Origin: Rhodospirillaceae bacterium UBA3470
GTDB lineage: Bacteria > Pseudomonadota > Alphaproteobacteria > Rhodospirillales > Casp-alpha2
Length of the DNA: 18,682 nucleotides
Direction: 5' to 3'
Assembly: GCA_002378125.1 (NCBI GenBank)
Contig: DFRF01000180.1
Span: forward strand, 1-18,682
Shown: in pieces, positions 8,195 to 14,713 of the stretch
Position numbering within the stretch: the first letter of the stretch is position 1
Layout of the letters: the number at the start of each line of letters is the position of its first letter
Notes under the pieces: model-generated
Seen by the model: only the letters and a program-made list of their open reading frames with translations
What the model was told of the DNA's origin: nothing
The model's database searches: none
Made by a program: the position numbers and the translations under genes

Positions 8195-8632
8195 CTAGGC
8201 GACATCATCAGTGAGGCCTGCCTTCATGCGTTGCAACATGTCAAACATTGCGTTCTGTTCTGCCCCATTTAAGGGTGACAAGGCTCTGTCTAAGGTCCGC
8301 TTGGCTTCACGCCGCATGGTCTGCATGGTTGGGCCCTTTGGTTCAGATAGATAGACCCGGTTGACCCGCCGGTCACTCTTGTCCGATTGGCGATAAATCC
8401 ATTGTTTCGCTTCCAGACGATCCAGAAGCCGACCAAGGGTAGCGCGTTCGACATCCAGAATTTTGGCCAGATCTGACTGGCTAATGCCCTGATGGAAAAA
8501 CAGATTATTGAGGACCCACCACTGTGACCGCGTCAGGCCCAGCGGCTTCATGCGCCGATCATAGGCTGTTCGCATCAAACGCGCTACATCGTGGATCAGA
8601 AATCCAAAATTGTCTTCGTAGCCCTCTTGCAT
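8195..8632 (-). CDS. MarR/SlyA-family transcriptional repressor
   Basis: This 145-residue DNA-binding protein has the MarR layout: dimerisation helices at both ends and a winged helix-turn-helix in the middle. LTRSQWWVLNNLFFHQGISQ leads into the recognition region SDLAKILDVERATLGRLLDR, and the wing carries SDRRVNRVYL with the conserved Asp and Arg. It is the first gene of the operon with emrA, emrB and the cycloisomerase, so it probably represses all four and is released by a small-molecule inducer. The upstream region holds CTAG-centred palindromes typical of MarR-family operators, which supports autoregulation. The ribosome-binding site is AGGCGG, about 9 nt before the ATG. Confidence 0.9.
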   Translation of the reverse strand: MQEGYEDNFGFLIHDVARLMRTAYDRRMKPLGLTRSQWWVLNNLFFHQGISQSDLAKILDVERATLGRLLDRLEAKQWIYRQSDKSDRRVNRVYLSEPKGPTMQTMRREAKRTLDRALSPLNGAEQNAMFDMLQRMKAGLTDDVA

Positions 8633-8660
8633 GGACTAGCACCGCCTGGGATTAGAAGAA

Positions 8661-8698
8661 TTGTTATCTAGGTAACGTTTTAATATGCTAGACAACAA
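8661..8698 (-). promoter_or_regulatory. Candidate MarR operator and promoter region
   Basis: GTTATCTAGGTAAC at 8663-8676 is a near-perfect palindrome around CTAG (one inner pair differs). TTGTTATCTAG (8661-8671) and CTAGACAACAA (8688-8698) also form an 11-bp inverted repeat with one mismatch, 16 nt apart. Read on the minus strand this AT-rich stretch could overlap the -35/-10 region of the marR promoter, but no -35/-10 pair is convincing. The start of marR is about 30 nt downstream. MarR and SlyA operators commonly have this form, so the site is likely where the repressor binds its own operon. Confidence 0.6.
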
Positions 8699-8738
8699 TA
8701 TGCAAGACTACAAGTTATTGGGCATTAAGAAACAATCT

Positions 8739-9821
8739 TCAGGCGGGTGTCGGTGCGTCCGCCCGGAGAAGCTTCCGGTCTTTCAGGTCTTGCCAAAAGT
8801 CAGTCGGAATTTCGGCCTTTATATTGACAACGTTTTCACGGACCCGGTCCGGCGTATCAGCGCCGGGGATGACCGCACGCACCACTGGGTGTGCCAGCGG
8901 AAATTGCAGTGCCGCCGAAGCTAAACTAACTCCGTGTCGGTCGCAAACCGCCTCCATCCCGCGCACCCGCTCGAGGACTTCATCACTCGGTGTACCGTAA
9001 TTGTATACCCCGGGATCTTTAGATCCCGTGGCCAAAACGCCGGACGCGAAGACTGCACCGATGACCACATGAGCGCCGGCATCGGCGCACATATCGAACT
9101 CTTCATCAAGGGCAGGCTGATCCAGCAGCGTGTAAGGCATGGCGACCAGGAAATAGTCGACATCGAAACGCTCCAGAAACACCGGGATCATGCCGACATG
9201 ATTGATGCCAACCCCAATAGCCTGAATTTCGCCAGTGTCTTTGAGGTCCCGAAGAGCGCGATATCCCCCATCGTTAGAAAGTTGATCCAGATACTTGGTC
9301 GCAGTCTCCCAATCTCCGTGGTGTTTCAGGTCCAAATCATGGATCGCCAACGCATCTAGGGTATTCAAACCCATGCGATTGAGACTGTCTTCATAGGATC
9401 GCTTCACCCCGTCACCGGTGTAATCGAAGGTCAGGTCGAACTCCAAACCGCCTTTCCAGCGGTCAATCCATTTTGAACTCTTGAATTTGCTCAGGTCCGC
9501 CGGCCGGCCATAAGTGCGACCAACCTTTGTGGCGATGGTGAAGGCGTCACGTGGCCGTTGGCGAAGGAAATGACCGAGCCTGTGTTCGCTTTTTGTATTG
9601 CCGTACCACGGCGCCGTATCAAAGTAACCTATGCCCTCGTTCCAGGCGGTTGCCAATGTGTCCTGCATGCCATTTTCATCGGTGGGACCGAACGGGTCCC
9701 CCAAAAAAACACACCCAAGTCCAATTTTGGGGATTTGCCAGGGGCCTCGACCTACGGTCTCTCTTTTATCAAGGTCGATTATCGCGCATCCTCCTTGAGG
9801 TAGAGTAATCCGCAACCACAC
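8739..9821 (-). CDS. Aldo-keto reductase, probable L-fucose / D-threo-aldose 1-dehydrogenase
   Basis: This 360-residue cytoplasmic enzyme (numbered from the GTG) belongs to the aldo-keto reductase branch that includes D-threo-aldose 1-dehydrogenase and L-fucose dehydrogenase. These oxidise the C1 of an aldose to a lactone with NAD(P)+. The AKR tetrad is present: D68 (FDTAPWYG), Y73, K99 (ATKVGR) and H161 (AIHDLD). The C-terminal half has GVGINHVG and the cofactor-loop region AVIPGADTPDRVREN. The start is unclear. The GTG at 9821 lacks a ribosome-binding site. A perfect AAGGAGG (plus-strand 9790-9796) lies inside this frame, with an in-frame ATA (9780-9782) 7 nt beyond, so the true protein may begin near residue 14. 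It is the third gene after two SDRs, consistent with the first step of a non-phosphorylating deoxysugar pathway. Confidence 0.85.
   Translation of the reverse strand: MWLRITLPQGGCAIIDLDKRETVGRGPWQIPKIGLGCVFLGDPFGPTDENGMQDTLATAWNEGIGYFDTAPWYGNTKSEHRLGHFLRQRPRDAFTIATKVGRTYGRPADLSKFKSSKWIDRWKGGLEFDLTFDYTGDGVKRSYEDSLNRMGLNTLDALAIHDLDLKHHGDWETATKYLDQLSNDGGYRALRDLKDTGEIQAIGVGINHVGMIPVFLERFDVDYFLVAMPYTLLDQPALDEEFDMCADAGAHVVIGAVFASGVLATGSKDPGVYNYGTPSDEVLERVRGMEAVCDRHGVSLASAALQFPLAHPVVRAVIPGADTPDRVRENVVNIKAEIPTDFWQDLKDRKLLRADAPTPA
9780..9796 (-). promoter_or_regulatory. Strong ribosome-binding site that argues for a non-standard start of the aldo-keto reductase
   Basis: On the minus strand AAGGAGG is followed after 7 nt by an in-frame ATA and then ATC. 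No ATG, GTG or TTG in the right frame lies at a usable distance downstream. The only nearby ATG is out of frame and closes after six codons (reading MRDNRP). Either the gene starts at a rare AUA/AUC codon, or initiation occurs upstream at GTG/TTG without a clear site, or one base differs from the living genome. Confidence 0.5.
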
Positions 9822-9838
9822 CGGCTGCAGACAAAAAT

Positions 9839-10582
9839 CTATATAGACCAGCCGCCGTCGATGTTCAGGGCTTGGCCTGTTGTGTAGGCAGAATCGTCGC
9901 TAGCTAGGTAGACAACCAGTGCTGCGATCTCCTCTGGCCTTCCAATCCGGCCCATGGGTTGGCGGGCGACGAATTCAGCCCGCGTTCTCTCGTAATCCCC
10001 TTGGGCATGGAGACGATCTTCTAGGGACGGACTTTCAACGGTCCCGGGGCAAATAGCGTTGCAACGAATACCTTTGGTAACATAGTCAGCCGCCACGGAC
10101 TTGGTCATGCCGAGAACCGCGGCCTTGGAGGCCCCGTAGATGAAGCGGACTGGCACTCCCTTCTGGCTAGACGCCAGGGAAGACATATTAATGATCGACC
10201 CGCCACCAGCCGCCAGCATCCCTGGTAGGACCGCCTTCATCATTCGGTACTGGGCCTTGGCATTGAGGTTGAATGCAAATTCCCACTCATCATCCGTACT
10301 ATCAAGAATTGAGCCGTGATGAACGAAGCCCGTGCAGTTGAACAAGCAATCGACAGTGCCTACCGCGTCAGTGACCCGAGTGATCTCGTTTGCATCCAGT
10401 ACGTCCAGACGATGCCCCTCGATCGTATCCGCTTCCGCCTCCAGACTTTGCAGCGCCTTTTCATTAATGTCGGTGGCAATGACGCGTGCCCCTTCCGCCG
10501 CCAGTGCCAGTGCCGAAGCCCGGCCAATACCTTGCCCCGCTGCGGTCACCAGCGCACTCTTCCCGGTCAATCGTCCAGCCAT
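9839..10582 (-). CDS. SDR, probable 2-keto-3-deoxy-L-fuconate (type) 4-dehydrogenase
   Basis: This 247-residue classical short-chain dehydrogenase has the cofactor motif TAAGQGIG (13-20), an acidic D38 (ATDIN) that favours NAD+, NCTG (82-85), and the catalytic set S135, Y149 and K153 (YGASK). Its long identities with remembered sequences are striking: FVHHGSILD, RCNAICPGTVESPSL and NIDGGWS match Xanthomonas 2-keto-3-deoxy-L-fuconate dehydrogenase and human BDH2/DHRS6. The expected reaction is oxidation of 2-keto-3-deoxy-L-fuconate to the 2,4-diketo acid, the substrate type of the FAH-family hydrolase at 13648-14496. The ATG at 10582 has AGGGGAG just upstream; an earlier in-frame start at 10603 would add seven residues. 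It follows the atypical SDR by 56 nt and precedes the aldo-keto reductase. Confidence 0.85.
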   Translation of the reverse strand: MAGRLTGKSALVTAAGQGIGRASALALAAEGARVIATDINEKALQSLEAEADTIEGHRLDVLDANEITRVTDAVGTVDCLFNCTGFVHHGSILDSTDDEWEFAFNLNAKAQYRMMKAVLPGMLAAGGGSIINMSSLASSQKGVPVRFIYGASKAAVLGMTKSVAADYVTKGIRCNAICPGTVESPSLEDRLHAQGDYERTRAEFVARQPMGRIGRPEEIAALVVYLASDDSAYTTGQALNIDGGWSI

Positions 10583-10638
10583 ATATCTCCCCTTTAGTCT
10601 CAAACCGACGATAGGCCCTCAATCGTATTTACGAGCCC

Positions 10639-11346
10639 TCAGGCCAGCAGCCAGCCACCGTCCACGTCAATGGTTGTCCCCGTGACAAAGTCGTTCTGCA
10701 CCACATAGACGATGCCTTGGGCGACTTCGTCGGCCGTGCCTGCGCGCGGGATCAAGTTGTTTTTAGTGGCGTTGGCGTAGAATTGCTTACGCTCGTCACC
10801 CTCGAAGGATGTCATCGGCGTGTCAATGGTTCCCGGCGACACGACATTGATGCGCTTATTTGGCGCAATCTCACGGGCCACGGCGCGAGCCAGAGCCTCG
10901 ACGGCCCCGCCGACGCTTGAAAGCGACACCTGACCCGGACGGCAATTGCGTGCCGGCGCACCACTGACCAACGTGATGCAGCCGCCATCGACGACATGCT
11001 CGGTGCCGTAGCGAACCACGTTTGCGTAACCCCAAAGCTTTTGGAAGCTATCTTGGTAGCCGTCCAGATCCATTTCCAGGAATGGCCCAATGGCACGGGA
11101 GCCACCAGTAGCCGCGCTAATCAGGATGTCAATTGGCGCACATTGGGCGCACAACTTGGCCACAGCATCACGATCAGTCACATCGCATTGCATCGTGGTG
11201 ATCCCATCGGGTAAGTCGCCGGCCCGGTCTGGGTTGCGACTGATAGCGATCACGCGCGCGCCTAGCGTGGCCAGCTGTTTTGCTGCCGCCAACCCAATGC
11301 CCGAGGTTCCGCCAAAGATCACGGCTTGTTTACCTGATACGTCCAT
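10639..11346 (-). CDS. Atypical SDR lacking the catalytic Tyr and Lys
   Basis: This 235-residue protein has the Rossmann fold of short-chain dehydrogenases: GGTSGIG at 12-18, R37 after the second strand (favours NADP), CDVTD at 54-58, and the closing VSPGTIDTPM and DVDGGWLLA. S128 of the catalytic triad is kept. Where the family has YxxxK, however, the sequence reads LSSVG (142-146), so the Tyr and Lys are Leu and Gly. It may use another acid/base, bind without catalysis, or catalyse a different step such as isomerisation. It is the first gene of the minus-strand group with the fuconate-type SDR and the aldo-keto reductase, and has a good ribosome-binding site (AGGAG, 8 nt before the ATG). 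I cannot name its substrate. Confidence 0.82.
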   Translation of the reverse strand: MDVSGKQAVIFGGTSGIGLAAAKQLATLGARVIAISRNPDRAGDLPDGITTMQCDVTDRDAVAKLCAQCAPIDILISAATGGSRAIGPFLEMDLDGYQDSFQKLWGYANVVRYGTEHVVDGGCITLVSGAPARNCRPGQVSLSSVGGAVEALARAVAREIAPNKRINVVSPGTIDTPMTSFEGDERKQFYANATKNNLIPRAGTADEVAQGIVYVVQNDFVTGTTIDVDGGWLLA

Positions 11347-11414
11347 TATTAATCTCCTTTGCTTTCCTTAGTGGTCCGGCCTGCGATCCACGGTCGACGA
11401 AAATTTTAGGCCTA

Positions 11415-11443
11415 TTTATGTCCGACCCGCATCTACCAAGCAA
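11415..11443 (-). promoter_or_regulatory. Candidate promoter of the SDR / aldo-keto reductase operon
   Basis: Read on the minus strand, TTGCTT (plus 11438-11443) and CATAAA (plus 11415-11420) are spaced by exactly 17 nt, in the manner of a sigma-70 promoter. The -10 would lie about 70 nt before the start of the first SDR gene. The match to consensus is moderate. Confidence 0.35.
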
Positions 11444-11649
11444 CCTAGATTCAATGCACTAATCCCCACGAGAATACAGGTTTGCATTGGGCATATGACA
11501 CACATCGCACCCCACAAGGTGCTGGTTTTCTGGGACTTTTCAGTGAGAGACTAATTGGATGTATTATTGGCTTACCTTCTACAAGGCATTAAAAATTTCC
11601 CTGATAATTCGTCAATTTTATTATTGGGTGAAGTTATGGTTTGAGCTCG

Positions 11650-11668
11650 ACTTGATTGGTTATCAAGT
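11650..11668. promoter_or_regulatory. Candidate operator, perfect 7+5+7 palindrome
   Basis: ACTTGATTGGTTATCAAGT is a perfect inverted repeat with 7-bp arms and a 5-bp spacer, about 100 nt before the dehydrogenase gene at 11765. Size and spacing suit a dimeric regulator of the GntR or LacI type. No regulator for the sugar genes is encoded in the window, so the cognate protein would be elsewhere. Confidence 0.5.
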
Positions 11669-11764
11669 GACAAAATCAGGAATAGAGGCGAAGATGCCAT
11701 ACTCAAAAGCGACTTTCTCGCAGTTCCATGGCTTCCCACATCACTGAGTTGAAAGGCTGTCGCC

Positions 11765-12856
11765 ATGGTTTCCAATACCCAGGAATTTCAGATCGCGATC
11801 GTACCCGGCGACGGCATTGGTCACGAAATCATGGACGCGTGCATTGCGGTTCTCCGCGCACTCGAGCGGAAGCACGGACTCATCTTCCATTGCTCCGAAG
11901 TGGAAGCCGGCGCCGAGTATTACGCCCGCAGCGGCACGGACATCACCGATGAAGATTTTACGGCACTCGGCAACGCGGATGCGATCCTGTTTGGCGCCAT
12001 CGGCCATCCAGATATCCGATGGCCAGATGGCACAGAAATCGCGCCGCACCTTCGGATGCGTAAGGAATACGGCCTGATTTCAGGCCTCCGGCCAGTTAAG
12101 GCCTTCCCTGGTCTGCCAATTCCCTTGAAGGATCCCCGCGCCCAAGAAATTGATATCGTGATCATCCGGGAGTCCACCGAAGGTCTGTTCGCGTCGCTTG
12201 GGAAGGGCACCATTGAGGGTGACCGTATCGCCAAGGAGACGCTGGTCATAACCCGCGATGTCTGCGAGCCCCTATTCGACGAAGCCTTCCGCCTGGCTCG
12301 CCAACGGAAATCGAAGGGCGGCCCCGGCCGCGTCACCTGCGTCGACAAATCTAACGTTTTCACGGCTATGGCCTTCTTTCGCAAGATCTTCGATGAGCGC
12401 GCAGCACTGAATACGGACATAACGGCGGACTACCGCTACGTAGACGCCGCCGCCTTGGACCTAGTACGCAAGCCCTGGGAGTTCGACGTCATGGTCATGG
12501 AGAATATGTTCGGCGACATCCTCTCCGACCTGGGCGCAGGCATCGTTGGCGGCATGGGTTTTGCACCATGCGCTGAACTAGGCCCCAAACACGGCCTGTT
12601 CCAGCCAGCTCACGGAACGGCGCCCGACATTGCCGGTCAGGACAAGGCCAATCCCACGGCCATGTTGTTCTCGGCAAAGATGATGTTGGACTGGCTCGGC
12701 GAACGCCACGATATTCAGGCCTGTCGCGACGCGGCCGACGACCTGGCTCGCACCATCGAAGACCTTTTTGCGGCCGGCGACGTTGTGCCAATGGAACTGG
12801 GCGGTACCGACGGCACCAAATCCTACGCCAACAAGGTGCTGACGAAGCTGGGCTAG
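11765..12856 (+). CDS. Isopropylmalate/isocitrate/tartrate dehydrogenase-family enzyme
   Basis: This 363-residue cytoplasmic enzyme belongs to the beta-decarboxylating dehydrogenases, which oxidise a 2-hydroxy acid with NAD+ and usually decarboxylate it. Seen are GDGIG (15-19), the arginines of LRMRKEYGLISGLRP (R97/R99, R109), R135 (RESTEG), K195 (DKSN), metal ligands D251 and D255 (MFGDILSDLGAG), and the NAD loop HGTAPDIAGQDKANP (283-297). The catalytic Tyr that follows the RExT motif in isopropylmalate and isocitrate dehydrogenases is Phe here (F142 in GLFAS). It stands alone on the plus strand, between a divergent SDR operon and a convergent SDR. A tartrate, malate or sugar-derived hydroxy acid is a better guess than leucine biosynthesis, because no leuCD genes are near. 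The substrate is unassigned. Confidence 0.85.
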   Translation: MVSNTQEFQIAIVPGDGIGHEIMDACIAVLRALERKHGLIFHCSEVEAGAEYYARSGTDITDEDFTALGNADAILFGAIGHPDIRWPDGTEIAPHLRMRKEYGLISGLRPVKAFPGLPIPLKDPRAQEIDIVIIRESTEGLFASLGKGTIEGDRIAKETLVITRDVCEPLFDEAFRLARQRKSKGGPGRVTCVDKSNVFTAMAFFRKIFDERAALNTDITADYRYVDAAALDLVRKPWEFDVMVMENMFGDILSDLGAGIVGGMGFAPCAELGPKHGLFQPAHGTAPDIAGQDKANPTAMLFSAKMMLDWLGERHDIQACRDAADDLARTIEDLFAAGDVVPMELGGTDGTKSYANKVLTKLG

Positions 12857-12859
12857 GAA

Positions 12860-13615
12860 TCAGTAGGTCGCCCGACCACCCGAAATATCGAACACACCAC
12901 CTGTCGTAAAGGAGTTCTCTCTCGACGCCATAAAGGCGACCATAGCGGCGATCTCGTCCACCAGGACAAACCGGCCACGCGGGATCTTTGAAAGCATGTA
13001 GTTGATATGCTCCTCGGTGATCTGGTCGAAGATGGCCGTCCTCGCTGCCGCCGGCGTCAGACAGTTAACAGCGATGTCGTGGTCCGCCAATTCTTTGCCT
13101 AAGGACTTGGTCATGGCGATGACACCGGCCTTCGAGACGGAATAGGCGGACGCCAGCGGGTTCCCTTCCTTGCCAGCGATGGAGGCAATATTAACGATGC
13201 GCCCGTAGCCATTTTTTATCATCGTCGGGATAATGGCGCGGCAGCAATGGAAGGGACCATTCAGGTTAATAGCCATCACCTGGCCCCACTCTTCGTCCGT
13301 GTATTCCCAAGTGGCCATGTTGGCGCCCGCCACGCCAGCGTTGTTGACCAGAATATCGATGCGGTCCATGTCAGTTGTCACTTGGGTGACCGCGTCATCG
13401 ACATTGGCGACATTGGTCACGTCCACATCGTAGGCCTTAATCACACCGGCACTGGACAATTCCTCGATGGTATTCTCCGCCAGCGTCGTGTCCGGGTCCC
13501 AGATCGCGACCTTCGCGCCGCTCGCTAGGAACCGCTCCGCACAGGCCTTGCCGATGCCTTGCGCTCCCCCGGTAATTACGGCCACCTGGCCGTTCATGTC
13601 AAATTGCGTCGCCAT
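12860..13615 (-). CDS. SDR-family NAD(P)-dependent dehydrogenase
   Basis: This 251-residue classical short-chain dehydrogenase has the cofactor motif TGGAQGIG (15-22), D40 after the second strand (AIWDPD, favours NAD+), NNAG (91-94), and the full catalytic set S145, Y158 and K162 (YSVSK). The substrate loop after CLTPAAARTAIFD is distinctive. It is the second gene after the diketo-acid hydrolase (32-nt gap) and most likely works on an intermediate of the same route, either the initial sugar oxidation or oxidation of the 2-keto-3-deoxy acid before hydrolysis. The ribosome-binding site is AGGGGGG. Its stop lies only 3 nt from the stop of the convergent plus-strand gene. Confidence 0.85.
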   Translation of the reverse strand: MATQFDMNGQVAVITGGAQGIGKACAERFLASGAKVAIWDPDTTLAENTIEELSSAGVIKAYDVDVTNVANVDDAVTQVTTDMDRIDILVNNAGVAGANMATWEYTDEEWGQVMAINLNGPFHCCRAIIPTMIKNGYGRIVNIASIAGKEGNPLASAYSVSKAGVIAMTKSLGKELADHDIAVNCLTPAAARTAIFDQITEEHINYMLSKIPRGRFVLVDEIAAMVAFMASRENSFTTGGVFDISGGRATY

Positions 13616-13647
13616 GGCGGCGCCCCCCTTTCTGATCTACGTCAGGT

Positions 13648-14496
13648 TCAGCCTTTATCGACGACGACCAACTGGTTCTGCTCACCCAGACCGTCGACAC
13701 CCAATCGCACCTTATCACCCACGTTTAGATAGACCGGCGGGTTCATCCCCGCTCCGACGCCCGGCGGCGTACCCGTGGAAATGACATCGCCCACTTGCAG
13801 GGTGAACAGGTTGGAAAGGTAGCTGACAATATGCGCCACGTTGAAAATCATAGTCGACGTATTGCCGTCTTGATAACGATTGCCGTTGACCTCAAGCCAT
13901 AGGTCTAAATTTTGCGGATCACCGACCTCGTCCTTGGTGACCAGCCACGGGCCCGTGGGACCAAAGTTGTCGCAGGCCTTACCCTTAACCCACTGGCCAG
14001 TGCCCTCCAGTTGGAAGTTCCGCTCCGAAACATCGTTTACGACGCAATAACCGGCCACGTAATCGAGAGCGTTGGCCTCATCTATGTATTTGCCATCCTT
14101 GCCGATGACAACGCCCAGTTCCACTTCCCAGTCCAACTTGGTGGACGTACGCGGCATAATGATATCGTCGTCGGGACCGCAAATAGCTGAGTTGAACTTG
14201 GCAAACAGGATGGGCTCTTCCGGAATGGGCATGCCTGTCTCCTCGGCATGATCCGTGTAGTTCAAGCCGATACACATGAATTTGCCGATGTCACCGACGC
14301 AGGCACCCAGACGCGGATCGCCGTCTACAGCCGGCAGGGACGCCGGATTAATGTCGGCCAGCTTGGCCAATCCATCCACCGAAATGGCGGCGCTGTTGAT
14401 ATCGTCCACATGAGCGGAAAGATCACGGATGGTGCCATCCGCATCCATCATACCCGGCTTTTCCTGGCCGCGGGGGCCGTATCGCAAGAGTTTCAT
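13648..14496 (-). CDS. FAH-family hydrolase, probable 2,4-diketo-3-deoxy-L-fuconate/rhamnonate hydrolase
   Basis: This 282-residue cytoplasmic enzyme has the fumarylacetoacetate-hydrolase fold. It opens with MKLLRYGPRGQEKPG, the hallmark of the diketo-deoxy-sugar-acid hydrolases (Sphingomonas LRA6 type). Metal ligands are visible as E124 and E126 (WEVELG) and D155 (VVNDVSER), with H83/E85 in NYTDHAEE and K173 (VKGK). The closing TGTPPGVG is also typical. It would cleave a C-C bond of the 2,4-diketo acid to give pyruvate and a hydroxy acid: lactate from 6-deoxysugars, glycolate from pentoses. The start has AAAGG 8 nt upstream. It is the first gene of a minus-strand pair with the SDR and is divergent from the dehydratase operon, suggesting shared control. 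Confidence 0.87.
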   Translation of the reverse strand: MKLLRYGPRGQEKPGMMDADGTIRDLSAHVDDINSAAISVDGLAKLADINPASLPAVDGDPRLGACVGDIGKFMCIGLNYTDHAEETGMPIPEEPILFAKFNSAICGPDDDIIMPRTSTKLDWEVELGVVIGKDGKYIDEANALDYVAGYCVVNDVSERNFQLEGTGQWVKGKACDNFGPTGPWLVTKDEVGDPQNLDLWLEVNGNRYQDGNTSTMIFNVAHIVSYLSNLFTLQVGDVISTGTPPGVGAGMNPPVYLNVGDKVRLGVDGLGEQNQLVVVDKG

Positions 14497-14556
14497 GGTT
14501 TAAACCTTTCATGCCTACTAGCCATGCCCTAGCCAATGGCCGCGGGCTAAATCTAG

Positions 14557-14579
14557 TAAATTTGTATGATTTATATACA
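14557..14579. promoter_or_regulatory. Candidate operator between divergent hydrolase and dehydratase operons
   Basis: Two overlapping AT-rich inverted repeats lie in the 217-nt divergent gap: TAAAT (14557-14561) with ATTTA (14569-14573), and TGTAT (14563-14567) with ATACA (14575-14579). Both have 7-nt spacers. The surroundings are GC-rich, so this AT-rich island is the natural place for promoters and a regulator. No clear -35/-10 pair can be fixed. Confidence 0.4.
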
Positions 14580-14713
14580 GGCCCTGGACGGCCAAGGAAA
14601 CGCGTCAGTCAGGACTTTTTTCCGTTCCCGCGCTCTTGCACCGGATGCTTCGAGGGCCGACACTGGCGCTTCCGAAAAGGACAATATTAAGCCAGACTGG
14701 GAGGGACGGAACG

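Larger units (their letters stand above)
11347..11764. other. AT-rich divergent intergenic control region
   Basis: This 418-nt stretch separates the leftward SDR operon from the rightward dehydrogenase gene and is visibly more AT-rich than its flanks in its second half. It holds the two candidate regulatory sites listed separately and a weak 5-bp hairpin (GCACC/GGTGC, 11507-11522). A plus-strand reading frame of 62 codons (11559-11747) has no ribosome-binding site and no recognisable sequence, so I do not call it a gene. Confidence 0.7.

Noticed and set aside
8685..8924. Plus-strand frame of 79 codons across the marR promoter
   Set aside because: It runs antisense into the aldo-keto reductase gene and has no coding signature.
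11559..11747. Small plus-strand frame of 62 codons in the divergent gap
   Set aside because: No ribosome-binding site, no recognisable protein features, and aromatic-rich content expected from AT-rich non-coding DNA.
11765..12856. Leucine biosynthesis leuB
   Set aside because: No leuC, leuD or leuA nearby, the catalytic Tyr is replaced, and the neighbours are all sugar-catabolic; the family call is kept but not the pathway.
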